DNA from: Nonlabens tegetincola
GTDB lineage: Bacteria > Bacteroidota > Bacteroidia > Flavobacteriales > Flavobacteriaceae
Direction: 5' to 3'
NCBI RefSeq assembly: GCF_002954355.1
Contig: NZ_MQVV01000012.1
Span: forward strand, 496,001 to 560,000
Length of the DNA: 64,000 nucleotides
This document shows positions 1 to 12,103 of this stretch, piece by piece. Below the pieces are notes generated by a model. That model worked only from the letters and a program-made list of their open reading frames with translations. It did no database searches and was not told where the DNA came from. The translations under genes and the position numbers were made by a program. The stretch's first letter is position 1. Every line of letters starts with the position of its first letter.

Positions 1-339
1 CACGGAGAAGCTCACATTTCTTCATCTTTCAATAATATTCTTATCTCTTTAACAAATAAAAAGGGTGAAGTTATTTCTTGGTCATCTGCTGGAAAAATGG
101 GTTTCCGTGGATCAAAGAAAAACACTCCATATGCAGCGCAGTTAGCCGCTGAGGATGCGTCTAAAGTTGCTCACGAAGCTGGTTTACGTAAGGTAAAAGC
201 TTATGTTAAAGGTCCTGGAAATGGGAGAGAAAGTGCAATTCGTAGTATCCATAATGCCGGTATTGAAGTAACTGAAATTATTGATGTTACTCCATTACCA
301 CACAATGGTTGTCGTCCACCAAAACGTAGAAGAGTATAA
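1..339 (+). CDS. rpsK: 30S ribosomal protein S11 (5' end cut by window)
   Basis: The reading frame is open from base 1 and carries S11 sequence upstream of the first internal ATG at 97 ([12 protein letters not shown], then [15 protein letters not shown]), so the gene starts before the window. S11 binds 16S rRNA in the platform of the small subunit and helps form the mRNA exit/E-site region. The C-terminus [17 protein letters not shown] is the universally conserved S11 tail, which fixes the end. It is followed 71 bp later by rpsD, rpoA and rplQ in the standard alpha-operon order. The ATG at 97 is internal and should not be used as the start. Confidence 0.97.
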   Translation, partial: HGEAHISSSFNNILISLTNKKGEVISWSSAGKMGFRGSKKNTPYAAQLAAEDASKVAHEAGLRKVKAYVKGPGNGRESAIRSIHNAGIEVTEIIDVTPLPHNGCRPPKRRRV

Positions 340-410
340 CAAGGGAATTATTAACGCTATCGAAGGATATTGACCTGAATTCATAGCATCCCACATTAAA
401 TTTATATTAA

Positions 411-1016
411 ATGGCAAGATATAGAGGTCCTAAGGCAAAAATTGCTAGAAGATTTAGAGAACCAATTTTTGGCCCTAGTAAAGCCCTGGAAAAGAAAAAT
501 TATCCTCCAGGAATGCACGGTAATAATAGACGCCGTGGAAAAGAATCAGAGTATGCAGTTCAATTAAAGGAAAAGCAAAAAGCTAAATACACCTATGGGG
601 TACTTGAAAAGCAGTTCCGTTTAATGTTTGAAAAGGCTGTAAGAAGTACTGGTATTACAGGTGAAGTTTTACTTCAACTTTGTGAATCTCGTTTAGATAA
701 CGTGGTTTATCGTATGGGTCTTGCAAGATCTAGACGAGGAGCTCGTCAGTTAGTTTCGCATAGACACATTACAGTTAACGGTAAGTTAGTTAATATACCA
801 TCTTATCAGTTAAAAGCTGGTGACGAAGTTGCTGTTCGTGAAAAGTCTAAATCATTACAATCTATTGATGATGCTCTTTCTTCTAATGAGCATGTATATG
901 ATTTCGTTACATTCAATAAAGCAACTATGTCTGGTTCTTTTGTTTCGGTTCCTGAGCGTATCCAGATTCCGGAAAACATAAAAGAACAATTAATCGTAGA
1001 GCTTTACTCTAAATAA
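411..1016 (+). CDS. rpsD: 30S ribosomal protein S4
   Basis: This is S4, a primary 16S rRNA binder that nucleates assembly of the 30S body and contributes to decoding fidelity. The 201 residues match the usual family length. The N-terminus [18 protein letters not shown] is typical of the Bacteroidota form, with no N-terminal zinc cysteines. The S4 RNA-binding domain is at about residues 93-145 ([20 protein letters not shown], then HRHITVNGK). It lies between rpsK and rpoA, 22 bp before rpoA, as part of the same transcript. No Shine-Dalgarno is visible before the ATG, as expected for this phylum. Confidence 0.98.
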   Translation: MARYRGPKAKIARRFREPIFGPSKALEKKNYPPGMHGNNRRRGKESEYAVQLKEKQKAKYTYGVLEKQFRLMFEKAVRSTGITGEVLLQLCESRLDNVVYRMGLARSRRGARQLVSHRHITVNGKLVNIPSYQLKAGDEVAVREKSKSLQSIDDALSSNEHVYDFVTFNKATMSGSFVSVPERIQIPENIKEQLIVELYSK

Positions 1017-1038
1017 TAACCAACAATTCCTAACGACT

Positions 1039-2031
1039 ATGGCAATTTTAAATTTTCAGAAGCCTGATAAAGTAATCATGATCGACTCTACTGATTTCGA
1101 GGGTAAATTCGAGTTCAGACCGTTGGAGCCAGGTTATGGATTGACTGTTGGTAATGCCTTGCGTAGAGTTTTGTTGTCTTCTTTAGAAGGTTTCGCAATT
1201 ACTTCTATACGCATAGAAGGTGTAGATCATGAATTTTCTACTATAGAAGGTGTAGTTGAGGATGTTACCGAAATGGTGCTTAATTTCAAACAAGCCCGTT
1301 TTAGAAGACAAATCGACGAAGTAGATAGTGAGGTAGTAAATATTTCATTTGGTGGTAAGGAGCAATTTACTGCTGGTGATATGCAAAAGTACATCTCTGG
1401 TTTTCAAGTTTTAAATCCTGAATTGGTTATTTGTAACACAGACCCTTCAGTGAATTTAAATCTAGAAATCACTATTGAAAAAGGTAGAGGTTATGTTCCG
1501 GCTGAGGAGAATAAAAATCCTTCTGCACCTATAGGTACAATCGCAATTGATTCTATATTTACTCCTATCAAGAACGTTAAGTATAGTATTGAAAATTACC
1601 GTGTTGAACAAAAAACGGATTATGAAAAATTAGTTTTTGAAATTCAAACAGATGGTAGTATTCATCCTAAATTAGCCCTTACTGAGGCCGCTAAGACTTT
1701 AATCCATCACTTCATGTTATTCAGCGATGAAAGAATTACACTAGAAGCAGATGAAATAGCGCAAACAGAAACTTATGATGAAGAAAGTCTTCACATGAGA
1801 CAACTTCTTAAAACTAAACTAGTTGATATGGAGTTATCTGTACGTGCATTAAATTGTCTTAAAGCTGCAGAAGTAGAAACTTTAGGTGATTTAGTTTCAT
1901 ATAACAAAAACGATTTAATGAAGTTTAGAAACTTTGGTAAAAAGTCTTTAACTGAATTAGAAGAGTTAGTTAATACTAAAGGTTTGAACTTTGGTATGGA
2001 TTTAAGTAAATATAAATTAGACCGTGACTAG
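1039..2031 (+). CDS. rpoA: DNA-directed RNA polymerase subunit alpha
   Basis: The alpha subunit dimerises to nucleate RNA polymerase assembly, and its C-terminal domain contacts upstream promoter DNA and regulators. The N-terminal assembly domain is residues 1 to about 230 ([20 protein letters not shown] is the diagnostic block). A linker is followed by the helix-hairpin-helix alpha-CTD from about residue 264 ([30 protein letters not shown]). The length of 330 aa is normal. The ATG at 1039 gives the conserved start [12 protein letters not shown]. It is cotranscribed with rpsD and rplQ. Confidence 0.98.
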   Translation: MAILNFQKPDKVIMIDSTDFEGKFEFRPLEPGYGLTVGNALRRVLLSSLEGFAITSIRIEGVDHEFSTIEGVVEDVTEMVLNFKQARFRRQIDEVDSEVVNISFGGKEQFTAGDMQKYISGFQVLNPELVICNTDPSVNLNLEITIEKGRGYVPAEENKNPSAPIGTIAIDSIFTPIKNVKYSIENYRVEQKTDYEKLVFEIQTDGSIHPKLALTEAAKTLIHHFMLFSDERITLEADEIAQTETYDEESLHMRQLLKTKLVDMELSVRALNCLKAAEVETLGDLVSYNKNDLMKFRNFGKKSLTELEELVNTKGLNFGMDLSKYKLDRD

Positions 2032-2059
2032 TAGTAACTGGTTATAGAATTACAATAAA

Positions 2060-2521
2060 ATGAGACACGGAAACAAAATAAACAATCTTAGCAGAAAGAC
2101 AGCTCACAGAAAAGCTATGCTTTCAAATATGGCTTGTTCATTGATCGAACATAAACGTATTAATACAACACTTGCTAAGGCAAAGGCTTTAAAACAATTT
2201 GTTGAGCCTATAATAACTAAGAGTAAAGAAGACACTACGCATAATAGACGTCTTACATTTTCTAAATTACGTAGTAAGGAAGCAGTTACTCAACTTTTCA
2301 GAGAAGTTGCTGTCAAAGTGGGTGATCGTCCAGGTGGTTACACTAGAATTATCAAACTTGGTAATCGTTTAGGTGATAATGCTGATATGGCAATGATCGA
2401 GTTAGTTGATTTCAACGAGGTTTATCAAACAGGTGCTTCTAAGAAAACAACCAGACGTAGTAGAAGAAGTCGCTCAAGTAAAGCAGCTGTTGATACAACA
2501 ACTACTAATGAAGAAGAATAA
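2060..2521 (+). CDS. rplQ: 50S ribosomal protein L17
   Basis: L17 binds 23S rRNA near the polypeptide exit tunnel. The N-terminal block [20 protein letters not shown] is diagnostic. The protein is 153 aa; the L17 core ends around residue 125. It is followed by a basic then acidic low-complexity tail ([10 protein letters not shown], then TTTTNEEE) that is common in Bacteroidota L17. It is the last gene of the ribosomal transcript and is followed by a strong terminator. Confidence 0.97.
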   Translation: MRHGNKINNLSRKTAHRKAMLSNMACSLIEHKRINTTLAKAKALKQFVEPIITKSKEDTTHNRRLTFSKLRSKEAVTQLFREVAVKVGDRPGGYTRIIKLGNRLGDNADMAMIELVDFNEVYQTGASKKTTRRSRRSRSSKAAVDTTTTNEEE

Positions 2522-2545
2522 ATTCTTTTTTATGTAAATAACAAT

Positions 2546-2580
2546 AAAGGACTGATGAATGTTTCATCAGTCCTTTTTTT
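2546..2580 (+). terminator. Rho-independent terminator after rplQ
   Basis: Stem 2546-2559 pairs with 2563-2576 (core GGACTGATGAA / TTCATCAGTCC, loop TGT) and runs straight into a T tract. It ends the ribosomal/rpoA transcript before carA. Confidence 0.92.
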
Positions 2581-2608
2581 ATAATTAATTTTACCAAACT
2601 TTTAATTA

Positions 2609-5010
<2,402 letters not shown>

Positions 5011-5022
5011 TTTGAGTTAGTA

Positions 5023-5038
5023 CGCTTTCGCGAAAGCG
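5023..5038. repeat. CGCTTTCGCGAAAGCG palindrome, copy 1 (intergenic)
   Basis: A perfect 16-bp palindrome 12 nt after the eno stop codon and 10 nt before the eno terminator stem. It is separate from the terminator and has no T tract of its own. It belongs to the dispersed 12-copy family described in the findings. Confidence 0.9.
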
Positions 5039-5048
5039 AGATAATCAT

Positions 5049-5075
5049 AACCATCCCACACGGGATGGTTTTTTT
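5049..5075 (+). terminator. Rho-independent terminator after eno
   Basis: Stem AACCATCCC (5049-5057), loop ACAC, complementary arm GGGATGGTT (5062-5070), then a run of T. It closes the carA-eno unit. Confidence 0.9.
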
Positions 5076-5187
5076 GTTTAACACTATCGATGAAATACAT
5101 GTTTAGACTTCAAAAAGTCATTTTTTACGATTAAAAACGTGTTTTTAACGTTTTCTATTGTTTATTGCGGCATTCTAAATTATCAAA

Positions 5188-8100
5188 ATGAAAAGACTAT
5201 TATCCCTATTATGTTTACTTATTTCATTTACATTAAGTGCTCAAAGCTCCATGTGGCAATCAATTGACACTAGTGAATTGCCCGTAATAAGTGAACAAGA
5301 CAGGCCTATAAAGCCGTTAAAGTTTGACTTAATTCAAGTAGATGCTTCCATTCTTTCTCAATATTTAACTGGTGCTCCAGATAGATTTGATGGCAGAAAT
5401 GGAATAATTGTCGATTTACCAGTGTCAGAAGGTAAATTTGAAAGTTTCGAAGTTTTTAATTCAGGTTCTTTATCTAAAGGATTTTCCAACCAGTATCCAA
5501 ATATTCAATCATTTATTGGAAAAGGCATTGATAACCCTAAAAATGTAATATACTTTACTATAACCTCTAAAGGTTTTCATGGTGTTATAAGAGGGGAAAA
5601 AATCACTTATATTGATCCTTACTCTAAATCGACTCCAAATATTGTTATGATTTACGATCGTAACAATCTAACTAGATCTGATCAGGAAGTTTTCGATTGT
5701 CATGTAGAAGATACATTAAGCAAGGAAACTATTGATGCTTTTGAATCCTCTACCATTTCAAAAGCTTTTAGAGATAGAGTTTTTAGAACTTATAGAATTG
5801 CGATTGCTGCAACAGGTGAATATACTGCATACCATGATGATGGTAATGCTGGGAACGGTGATGCAGTTGCTGATGCTCTTGCTGGTATCGCGGTGACCTT
5901 GACAAGGGTGAACTCCGTTTTTGAACAAGAAATGTCTATCAGATTTACATTAGTAGCTAATAATTCTGCAATTGTTTTTACAAATGCTGGTACTGACCCA
6001 TATGATAATTATAGTGGTGGTCAAATGATTGGGGCAAATACTAATGCGATTAATTCAAGAATCGGAAGTGGAGCTTATGATATAGGCCATGTATTTTCAA
6101 CTGGTGGTGGTGGAATAGCAAGTGCTGTAAGATGTAGTGGAAGTAAAGCCCAAGGTGTAACGGGTATCGTTACTCCAGAATTTGACCCGTTTGATATTGA
6201 TTATGTGAGCCATGAGATTGGACACCAATTTGGTGCTTCTCACACATTTTATAACGGGTGTTTCGGTGGTAGTCCATCTTCTGCACCGGTTGAAACGGGA
6301 AGTGCTTCCACTATTATGGGTTATGCTGGGATTTGTGCGCCTAATGTACAAGATAATTCAGATGCATATTTTCATTTGATTAGTTTATTTCAAATGCATA
6401 ATGAATTAGGCTCTGATACATGTGAATTGGAACAAGATTTAAATGGATTAAACGCTAGCGCACCTAATTCAGTTTCTTTAGCTAACAAAACAATACCTAG
6501 AAACACTCCTTTCAAATTAACCGGGATTTCTACACAAGCTCCAGATCCTGGAGAAACTTATACTTATAACTGGGAACAACTTGATAACGGATATAATGCA
6601 GGTGGTTATACGGGAGCTACACAACCACCACTTTCGTCTAACAATAGGGGACCTGTGTTTAGAACATTATTTCCAACTACAAGCCCAACTAGATATTTTC
6701 CTAACCTAAATGACTTAGTAAATAATATTGATCCTACTTGGGAAACACTGCCAAATGTACAACGAGAAATGAGATTCTTTTGTACGATTAGGGATAATAA
6801 CATTAATGGAGGTCAATCAAATTTTGCAGGTGTTACCATTACAGTTGGAGCCTCTGCAGCGTTTAGTGTTTCTTCACCAAACACGGGATCAGAATTGTGG
6901 TATGAAGGTGAAAATGTCAATATTACATGGAATGAAGCAGGTACAAATAATACAACTTATGCTACTCAAGTAAATATTCTCTTATCAACTGATGGTGGTT
7001 ATACCTATCCTATAACATTAGCTTCTAATGTTAATAATGACGGTTCCCAAATCGTGAACATTCCGACTGGTGTTAAAACCACTCAGGCACGAATCATGAT
7101 AGAAGCTGTTGATAATTATTTCTTTGACATATCTAATCAGAATTTTGAAATTAAAGAAGGTACTTTTGAATTGAACTTGGCAAATGATACAGTTTCCTCA
7201 TGTTCTCCAAGTGATGCAGTTTTTTCATTTGATTACGTTCCAGCGCCAGGATTTAGTGAAACTGCAACTTTTTCTACCAATAATTTGCCGGCAAATCTTA
7301 ATGTTAACTTCACTCCAGCATCAACTAGTGCAACTGGAACTATTCAAGCTACAATATCTAATACCGCTGGTGTAGATGCAGGAAGGTATGAATTTGATCT
7401 AATTACTACTACGACTTCTGCTACAATAGTTCAACCGATGGTTCTTAAGATTTTTGATGGAAATGTTGGACAGGTAAATTTAACTTCTCCAATAAATGGT
7501 GCTGGTAATCAAGTTGCTAATCCTTTATTGATGTGGGACGATTTAGAAAGTGCATCGGGTTATTTAGTTGAAATTTCTGAACAATCTGATTTTTCTACGG
7601 TGGTAGAATCGGCAGCAGTATTTAATGTTACTCAATACCAACCGACTTTATTAGACAGTAGTAAAATTTACTTTTGGAGGATAACACCATCTAATGATTG
7701 TACAACAGGTACAGCAAATTCTATTTCTGCATTTCAAACAGCTCAAGATGTTTGTAATACTTATGGAGGAACAGGAGGAATAGGTAGTGAGTATTATGAA
7801 AATAATGACAACATTTGGAATACAAATAGTAATAATGCTGTGAGTGCGCGAGTTCAAGTGACTGATGATATTGAGATAACTCAGGTTTCTTTTTATATGA
7901 ATGCTACTCATAGTGATACGGGAGATTTAAAAATGCAGTTAAGTAGTCCTACAGGAAGATTCTCTGAAGTTTACAATAGAGAATGTGCAGCCGGAAGAAA
8001 TTTTGACCTCACAGTAAGCGACTCGGGTACTGAAGCTTTTGGTTGTAATCCAGGATATACAGGTGCTATTACAGGAGTACGTACTCCTGGTCAAGCATTT

Positions 8101-10431
8101 TCAAGATTTAACGGTAGTAGTGCTCAAGGTGAATGGGTTTTACTAGCTACAGACCGAGAAGCAGATAGTCAAGGAGGTACCTTTAATGAATTCTCTGTTA
8201 CTGTTTGTGGAAGATTGCAGTACGTAAATGATATTGATAATAATCGAAATAACTTACTTACTTTAGGTTATAACGCTACTTCGATTATTTCAAACACGTT
8301 ATTGCGTACTCAAAAATCAGGTACTACTAATGCTAATATGACTTATGTAATAACTTCGATTCCAGAACATGGAAGAATATTGCGATTAGGATCTGCTTTA
8401 AATTTAGGAGATACGTTTACCCAGTCAGATATCAATCAGGATCGTATAAGTTATGAGCACACTTCAACGGAACTTGTTTATAATGATAGTTTTGGTTTCA
8501 TAGCTCGTACTCCAGATCAAGCCGTACTTGAAGGGAAAGTATTTAATATTGAAATCAGTGAACCTACTTTAATATACTCTGGTGGAGCTTGGAGTCCTTT
8601 TCAACCTAATTTAGAAACCTTGTCTTTAAATGCCGTTGTTATTGATGGAAGTGCAACTTTGAGCGCAGCAGGACAAATTAAAGACTTAACAGTACAATCA
8701 GGAGGAACTCTAGAATTAGCTGATAACCTATTAGTTTCTGGAGATGTGTTAATTGACGGTAATTTAACCGGTTTAACAAACGGAAATCTCGAAATGTCTT
8801 CTTCCAATTTACAAACTATAAGTGGCTCAGGTGATGTTAATTTATATGATATGACCGTACAAAACACTACAGGAGTTCTTTTGAATTCAAACGTGAATAT
8901 TTATAACGTTTTGAATCCGAATAATTCCTCAATTACGACGAATGGTAACCTTACTTTCAAGAATGATGCGACTAGGGTAGGACAGTTGGATAATGCAAAT
9001 CAAGCTACTTTTACAGGTAATGTTACCGTGGAAAATTATTTTCCTGCAAGAAGAGCATATAGGTTTATGGCTAGTTCTGTAAATACTTCTAATGGAATTT
9101 ACAATAATTACCAGAATGGTGGAGTGTCTGAAAGTAATATCGGTACGCATATTACAGGTAATACAAGTGGAGCCAATGGATTGGATGCAACATCTACCGG
9201 TAATAGTAATATGTTCTATTTTGATAATACGAATCAAGCTTGGGTAGCAGAAGATAACACCTTGAGCAACCAGTTAGAAATAGGTAAGGCATTCCGTTTA
9301 TTAGTACGCGGTGATCGTTCTGTAGATTTGTCTTCAAACACATCACCAGCAACGATAACGACTTTGGTAAGTGAAGGTCAACTACAAATAGGAGATTTTA
9401 ATCAAGCTTTCCCTACTTCAAATGGAGAGTTTCTTATGATTGCAAATCCATATCAAGCTATCGTGGATGTTAGAGATCTTATAGCTGAAACAGGAACAAC
9501 AGGTATTAATCCTAATTTCGTTTATGTTTGGGATACTAACCTAAATGCCCGTGGTGGATACTCGACTGTAGATGTTTCTGGTCCTTCAGATTTTGTGATC
9601 CCATCAAGTAATGCATCTAGTAAAATAAGACCAGGTCAATCTATTTTTATGCTAGCTACTGGTCCAAGTAATATAGCATTTAAAGAATCTCATAAAGCAG
9701 TCAATGAAGGTCTTTCTAACGTTTTTAGGTCTTCTTCAACTAGTTCGTTTGTAAGAATAGAGTTACTTAACTCTAATACACAGCAATTACTTGATGAGTC
9801 TATAATGCTGTTTGATTCAAGTTTTGATGACAACGTAACAGCCGAAGATGCAATCAAGTTTACTAATCAAGATGAAACCTTAGGAATTATAGTTGCTGGT
9901 CAATCATTGGCCATTGCTAAAAACAACAGTGCCCAAATTGGAAATGTATATCCATTGTCTTTCCTTAATCAAAGAGGAACTGATTATACTTTCTCAATTG
10001 AAATTCAGCAATTAGATCAGGTTCAACCAGTATTAGTAGATAATTATTTAATGTCAAGAACTCCACTGCAATCTGGAATTAATAATGTTAACGTTAATAT
10101 AGATAGCAATGTTCAATCTCAAAACCCTAATAGGTTCAATATTGAATTTGAAACTGTAACTTTAAGCAATGGAGATGTTTCGTTGGATGGAATGATATCC
10201 CTATATCCAAATCCAGTTAAAGACATTTTAAATATCGAATTAACTAGTATACTGAAACAAGAAAGTTTATCAATAAACGTGACTAATATGCTAGGGCAAG
10301 CTGTTTTATCTAAAGCTGGTTTAGGCAGGGATATTTCAAGTATCAACTTAGGCTCATTAGCTTCTGGTACCTATATCCTGACAATCGATTCCCAACTAGG
10401 CTCCTATGCCACTAAGTTGGTGAAGGAATAA
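5188..10431 (+). CDS. Secreted M12B-type zinc metalloprotease, T9SS substrate
   Basis: A 1747-aa secreted protein, by far the largest gene here. A Sec signal peptide (MKRLLSLLCLLISFTLSAQ) is followed by a prodomain-like region. The catalytic domain has the zinc motif HEIGHQFGASH at 342-352 and a downstream Met-turn (IMGYAG, 376-381), as in reprolysin-like metallopeptidases. Then come Ig/FnIII-like segments (about 550-850), a proprotein-convertase P-like domain (about 855-1010, NDNIWNTNSNN to VTVCGRLQ) and a cadherin_3/CSPG-like repeat (about 1015-1120, IPEHGRILRLG). A beta-rich region follows, then a C-terminal T9SS type A sorting domain (about 1670-1747, LYPNPVKDILNIE to KLVKE). It is expected to be exported through T9SS to the surface or medium. 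Substrate is unknown. Confidence 0.9.
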   Translation: MKRLLSLLCLLISFTLSAQSSMWQSIDTSELPVISEQDRPIKPLKFDLIQVDASILSQYLTGAPDRFDGRNGIIVDLPVSEGKFESFEVFNSGSLSKGFSNQYPNIQSFIGKGIDNPKNVIYFTITSKGFHGVIRGEKITYIDPYSKSTPNIVMIYDRNNLTRSDQEVFDCHVEDTLSKETIDAFESSTISKAFRDRVFRTYRIAIAATGEYTAYHDDGNAGNGDAVADALAGIAVTLTRVNSVFEQEMSIRFTLVANNSAIVFTNAGTDPYDNYSGGQMIGANTNAINSRIGSGAYDIGHVFSTGGGGIASAVRCSGSKAQGVTGIVTPEFDPFDIDYVSHEIGHQFGASHTFYNGCFGGSPSSAPVETGSASTIMGYAGICAPNVQDNSDAYFHLISLFQMHNELGSDTCELEQDLNGLNASAPNSVSLANKTIPRNTPFKLTGISTQAPDPGETYTYNWEQLDNGYNAGGYTGATQPPLSSNNRGPVFRTLFPTTSPTRYFPNLNDLVNNIDPTWETLPNVQREMRFFCTIRDNNINGGQSNFAGVTITVGASAAFSVSSPNTGSELWYEGENVNITWNEAGTNNTTYATQVNILLSTDGGYTYPITLASNVNNDGSQIVNIPTGVKTTQARIMIEAVDNYFFDISNQNFEIKEGTFELNLANDTVSSCSPSDAVFSFDYVPAPGFSETATFSTNNLPANLNVNFTPASTSATGTIQATISNTAGVDAGRYEFDLITTTTSATIVQPMVLKIFDGNVGQVNLTSPINGAGNQVANPLLMWDDLESASGYLVEISEQSDFSTVVESAAVFNVTQYQPTLLDSSKIYFWRITPSNDCTTGTANSISAFQTAQDVCNTYGGTGGIGSEYYENNDNIWNTNSNNAVSARVQVTDDIEITQVSFYMNATHSDTGDLKMQLSSPTGRFSEVYNRECAAGRNFDLTVSDSGTEAFGCNPGYTGAITGVRTPGQAFSRFNGSSAQGEWVLLATDREADSQGGTFNEFSVTVCGRLQYVNDIDNNRNNLLTLGYNATSIISNTLLRTQKSGTTNANMTYVITSIPEHGRILRLGSALNLGDTFTQSDINQDRISYEHTSTELVYNDSFGFIARTPDQAVLEGKVFNIEISEPTLIYSGGAWSPFQPNLETLSLNAVVIDGSATLSAAGQIKDLTVQSGGTLELADNLLVSGDVLIDGNLTGLTNGNLEMSSSNLQTISGSGDVNLYDMTVQNTTGVLLNSNVNIYNVLNPNNSSITTNGNLTFKNDATRVGQLDNANQATFTGNVTVENYFPARRAYRFMASSVNTSNGIYNNYQNGGVSESNIGTHITGNTSGANGLDATSTGNSNMFYFDNTNQAWVAEDNTLSNQLEIGKAFRLLVRGDRSVDLSSNTSPATITTLVSEGQLQIGDFNQAFPTSNGEFLMIANPYQAIVDVRDLIAETGTTGINPNFVYVWDTNLNARGGYSTVDVSGPSDFVIPSSNASSKIRPGQSIFMLATGPSNIAFKESHKAVNEGLSNVFRSSSTSSFVRIELLNSNTQQLLDESIMLFDSSFDDNVTAEDAIKFTNQDETLGIIVAGQSLAIAKNNSAQIGNVYPLSFLNQRGTDYTFSIEIQQLDQVQPVLVDNYLMSRTPLQSGINNVNVNIDSNVQSQNPNRFNIEFETVTLSNGDVSLDGMISLYPNPVKDILNIELTSILKQESLSINVTNMLGQAVLSKAGLGRDISSINLGSLASGTYILTIDSQLGSYATKLVKE

Positions 10432-10453
10432 GTAGTTAACAAATTACAGTATT

Positions 10454-10479
10454 AAAGAGCGGTTATTAACCGCTCTTTT
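10454..10479 (+). terminator. Terminator after the metalloprotease gene
   Basis: Stem AAAGAGCGGTT (10454-10464), loop ATT, arm AACCGCTCTTT (10468-10478), then T-rich sequence. Confidence 0.88.
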
Positions 10480-10626
10480 AATTTATGTTCATTTTTACTA
10501 CATCGTTTTCAAGAACGTTTATGTTTTTACTTAAATTTTTTATAAACTCTATCAATCTCTTTAAAATTGAGTATTAAATATGAGTTTCCTGCCGTATTTT
10601 CGTAGGCATAAAATCACAATAAAACA

Positions 10627-11913
10627 ATGTCAGATAAAGCAATATTAGAAATTGATGGTGAGAAGTATGAGTTTCCTATCATCACTGGTACAGAAAACGA
10701 GAGAGCAATTGATATTAAAGCCCTAAGAGGAGCTACTGGTGGAGTTACCACTATCGATCCTGGTTACAAGAATACTGGAAGCTGTGAAAGTGCAATTACT
10801 TTCTTAAATGGTGAAGAAGGTATACTTAGATACAGAGGTTATTCAATTGAAGATCTTGCTGAAAAGGCCGATTTCCTAGAAGTTGCATATCTACTTATTT
10901 TTGGTGAGTTACCAACTAAAGAACAGTTAGATAGGTTTTATGCTGATATTAAAGCAGAGTCTCATGTAGATGAAGACGTAAAGAAAATCCTTGACGGTTT
11001 TCCAAAGTCTGCTCATCCTATGGGTGTATTATCTTCATTAACAAGTGCATTAATAGCATTTAATCCTTCTTCAGTAAATGTAGATAGCGATGAAGATATG
11101 TATAAAGCTATTGTGAAGTTATTAGGTAAGTTTCCTGTACTGGTAGCTTGGGCTCTACGTAAGAAAAATGGACAGCCATTAGATTACGGTGATGATAACC
11201 TAGGGTATGTGGAAAACATCCTTAAAATGATGTTCAAAAAAGCTAGTTCAGATTATGAGCTTAATCCTACAGTTGTAAATGCACTTGATAAATTATTAAT
11301 CCTACATGCAGATCATGAGCAAAACTGTTCTACAAGTACAGTTCGTATTGTAGGTTCATCTCATGCTGGTCTATTTGCAAGTATCTCAGCAGGTATTAGT
11401 GCTCTTTGGGGACCACTTCACGGTGGTGCAAATCAAGCAGTGCTTGAAATGCTAGAAGCTATCAAAGAAGATGGTGGAGATACTAAAAAGTACATGGCCA
11501 AAGCTAAGGATAAAGAAGATCCATTCCGTTTAATGGGATTCGGACATAGAGTTTATAAAAACTTTGATCCTCGTGCACGTATCATCAAAAAAGCAGCCGA
11601 TGAGGTGTTGAGTGATTTAGGAGTAGAAGATCCTATTTTGGAAATAGCTAAAGGTCTTGAAAAAGAGGCTCTAGAAGATCCTTATTTCGTAGATAGAAAA
11701 TTATATCCAAATGTAGATTTTTATTCAGGAATAATTTATCGTGCTATGGGTATACCTGTAGAAATGTTTACAGTGATGTTTGCCTTAGGTAGATTACCTG
11801 GATGGATCGCACAATGGAAAGAAATGAGAGCTCGTAAAGAACCAATCGGTAGACCACGTCAGGTTTACATAGGTGAAACAAAAAGAGATTTTGTCGATAT
11901 TTCTAATCGCTAA
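10627..11913 (+). CDS. gltA: Citrate synthase
   Basis: Condenses acetyl-CoA and oxaloacetate to citrate, the entry step of the TCA cycle. The 428-aa length matches hexameric type II bacterial citrate synthases. A beta-rich N-terminal segment (residues 1-50) precedes the helical fold. Active-site blocks are LHADHEQNCSTSTVR, GPLHGGANQAVLEML and GFGHRVYKNFDPRA, followed by the C-terminal GRPRQVYIG. It stands alone between two terminators. The ATG at 10627 gives the expected N-terminus MSDKAILEIDG. Confidence 0.97.
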   Translation: MSDKAILEIDGEKYEFPIITGTENERAIDIKALRGATGGVTTIDPGYKNTGSCESAITFLNGEEGILRYRGYSIEDLAEKADFLEVAYLLIFGELPTKEQLDRFYADIKAESHVDEDVKKILDGFPKSAHPMGVLSSLTSALIAFNPSSVNVDSDEDMYKAIVKLLGKFPVLVAWALRKKNGQPLDYGDDNLGYVENILKMMFKKASSDYELNPTVVNALDKLLILHADHEQNCSTSTVRIVGSSHAGLFASISAGISALWGPLHGGANQAVLEMLEAIKEDGGDTKKYMAKAKDKEDPFRLMGFGHRVYKNFDPRARIIKKAADEVLSDLGVEDPILEIAKGLEKEALEDPYFVDRKLYPNVDFYSGIIYRAMGIPVEMFTVMFALGRLPGWIAQWKEMRARKEPIGRPRQVYIGETKRDFVDISNR

Positions 11914-11935
11914 AAAATCTTATAACAAGTAAAAG

Positions 11936-11965
11936 AACCCAGCTTACTAAGCTGGGTTTTTTCTT
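11936..11965 (+). terminator. Terminator after gltA
   Basis: Stem AACCCAGCTT (11936-11945), loop ACT, arm AAGCTGGGTT (11949-11958), then a T-rich run. Confidence 0.9.
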
Positions 11966-12091
11966 TTTACTCACTCATGTCTGTATAAAGCTAGGTAGTT
12001 TATAAATATCACTCATATAAGTTGGTAAAAAAGGATGTTAAGGATCTAAATTCTCAATAGTTTTAGTTCTCTATTTCCTAGTTTAAACCAT

Positions 12092-12099
12092 TATTTTTG
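12092..12099 (+). promoter_or_regulatory. -7 box TATTTTTG, 4 nt before ATG
   Basis: A perfect match to the Bacteroidota -7 consensus TAnnTTTG, ending 4 nt before the ATG at 12104. Transcription would begin at or next to the start codon, so a leaderless or near-leaderless mRNA is predicted. No clear -33 TTG lies at the usual distance. Confidence 0.6.
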
Positions 12100-12103
12100 C
12101 CAC

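Noticed and set aside
97-339. ATG at 97 as the start of rpsK
   Set aside because: S11 sequence continues upstream in frame to the window edge, so this ATG is internal.
6097-9237. Long minus-strand open frames inside the metalloprotease gene
   Set aside because: They lie entirely within the much longer, well-supported plus-strand gene, have no promoter and show low-complexity shadow composition.
10567-10602. Possible gltA promoter (TTG ... TATTTTCG)
   Set aside because: The -7 box is off consensus and the spacing of 25 nt is too long to list as a feature.
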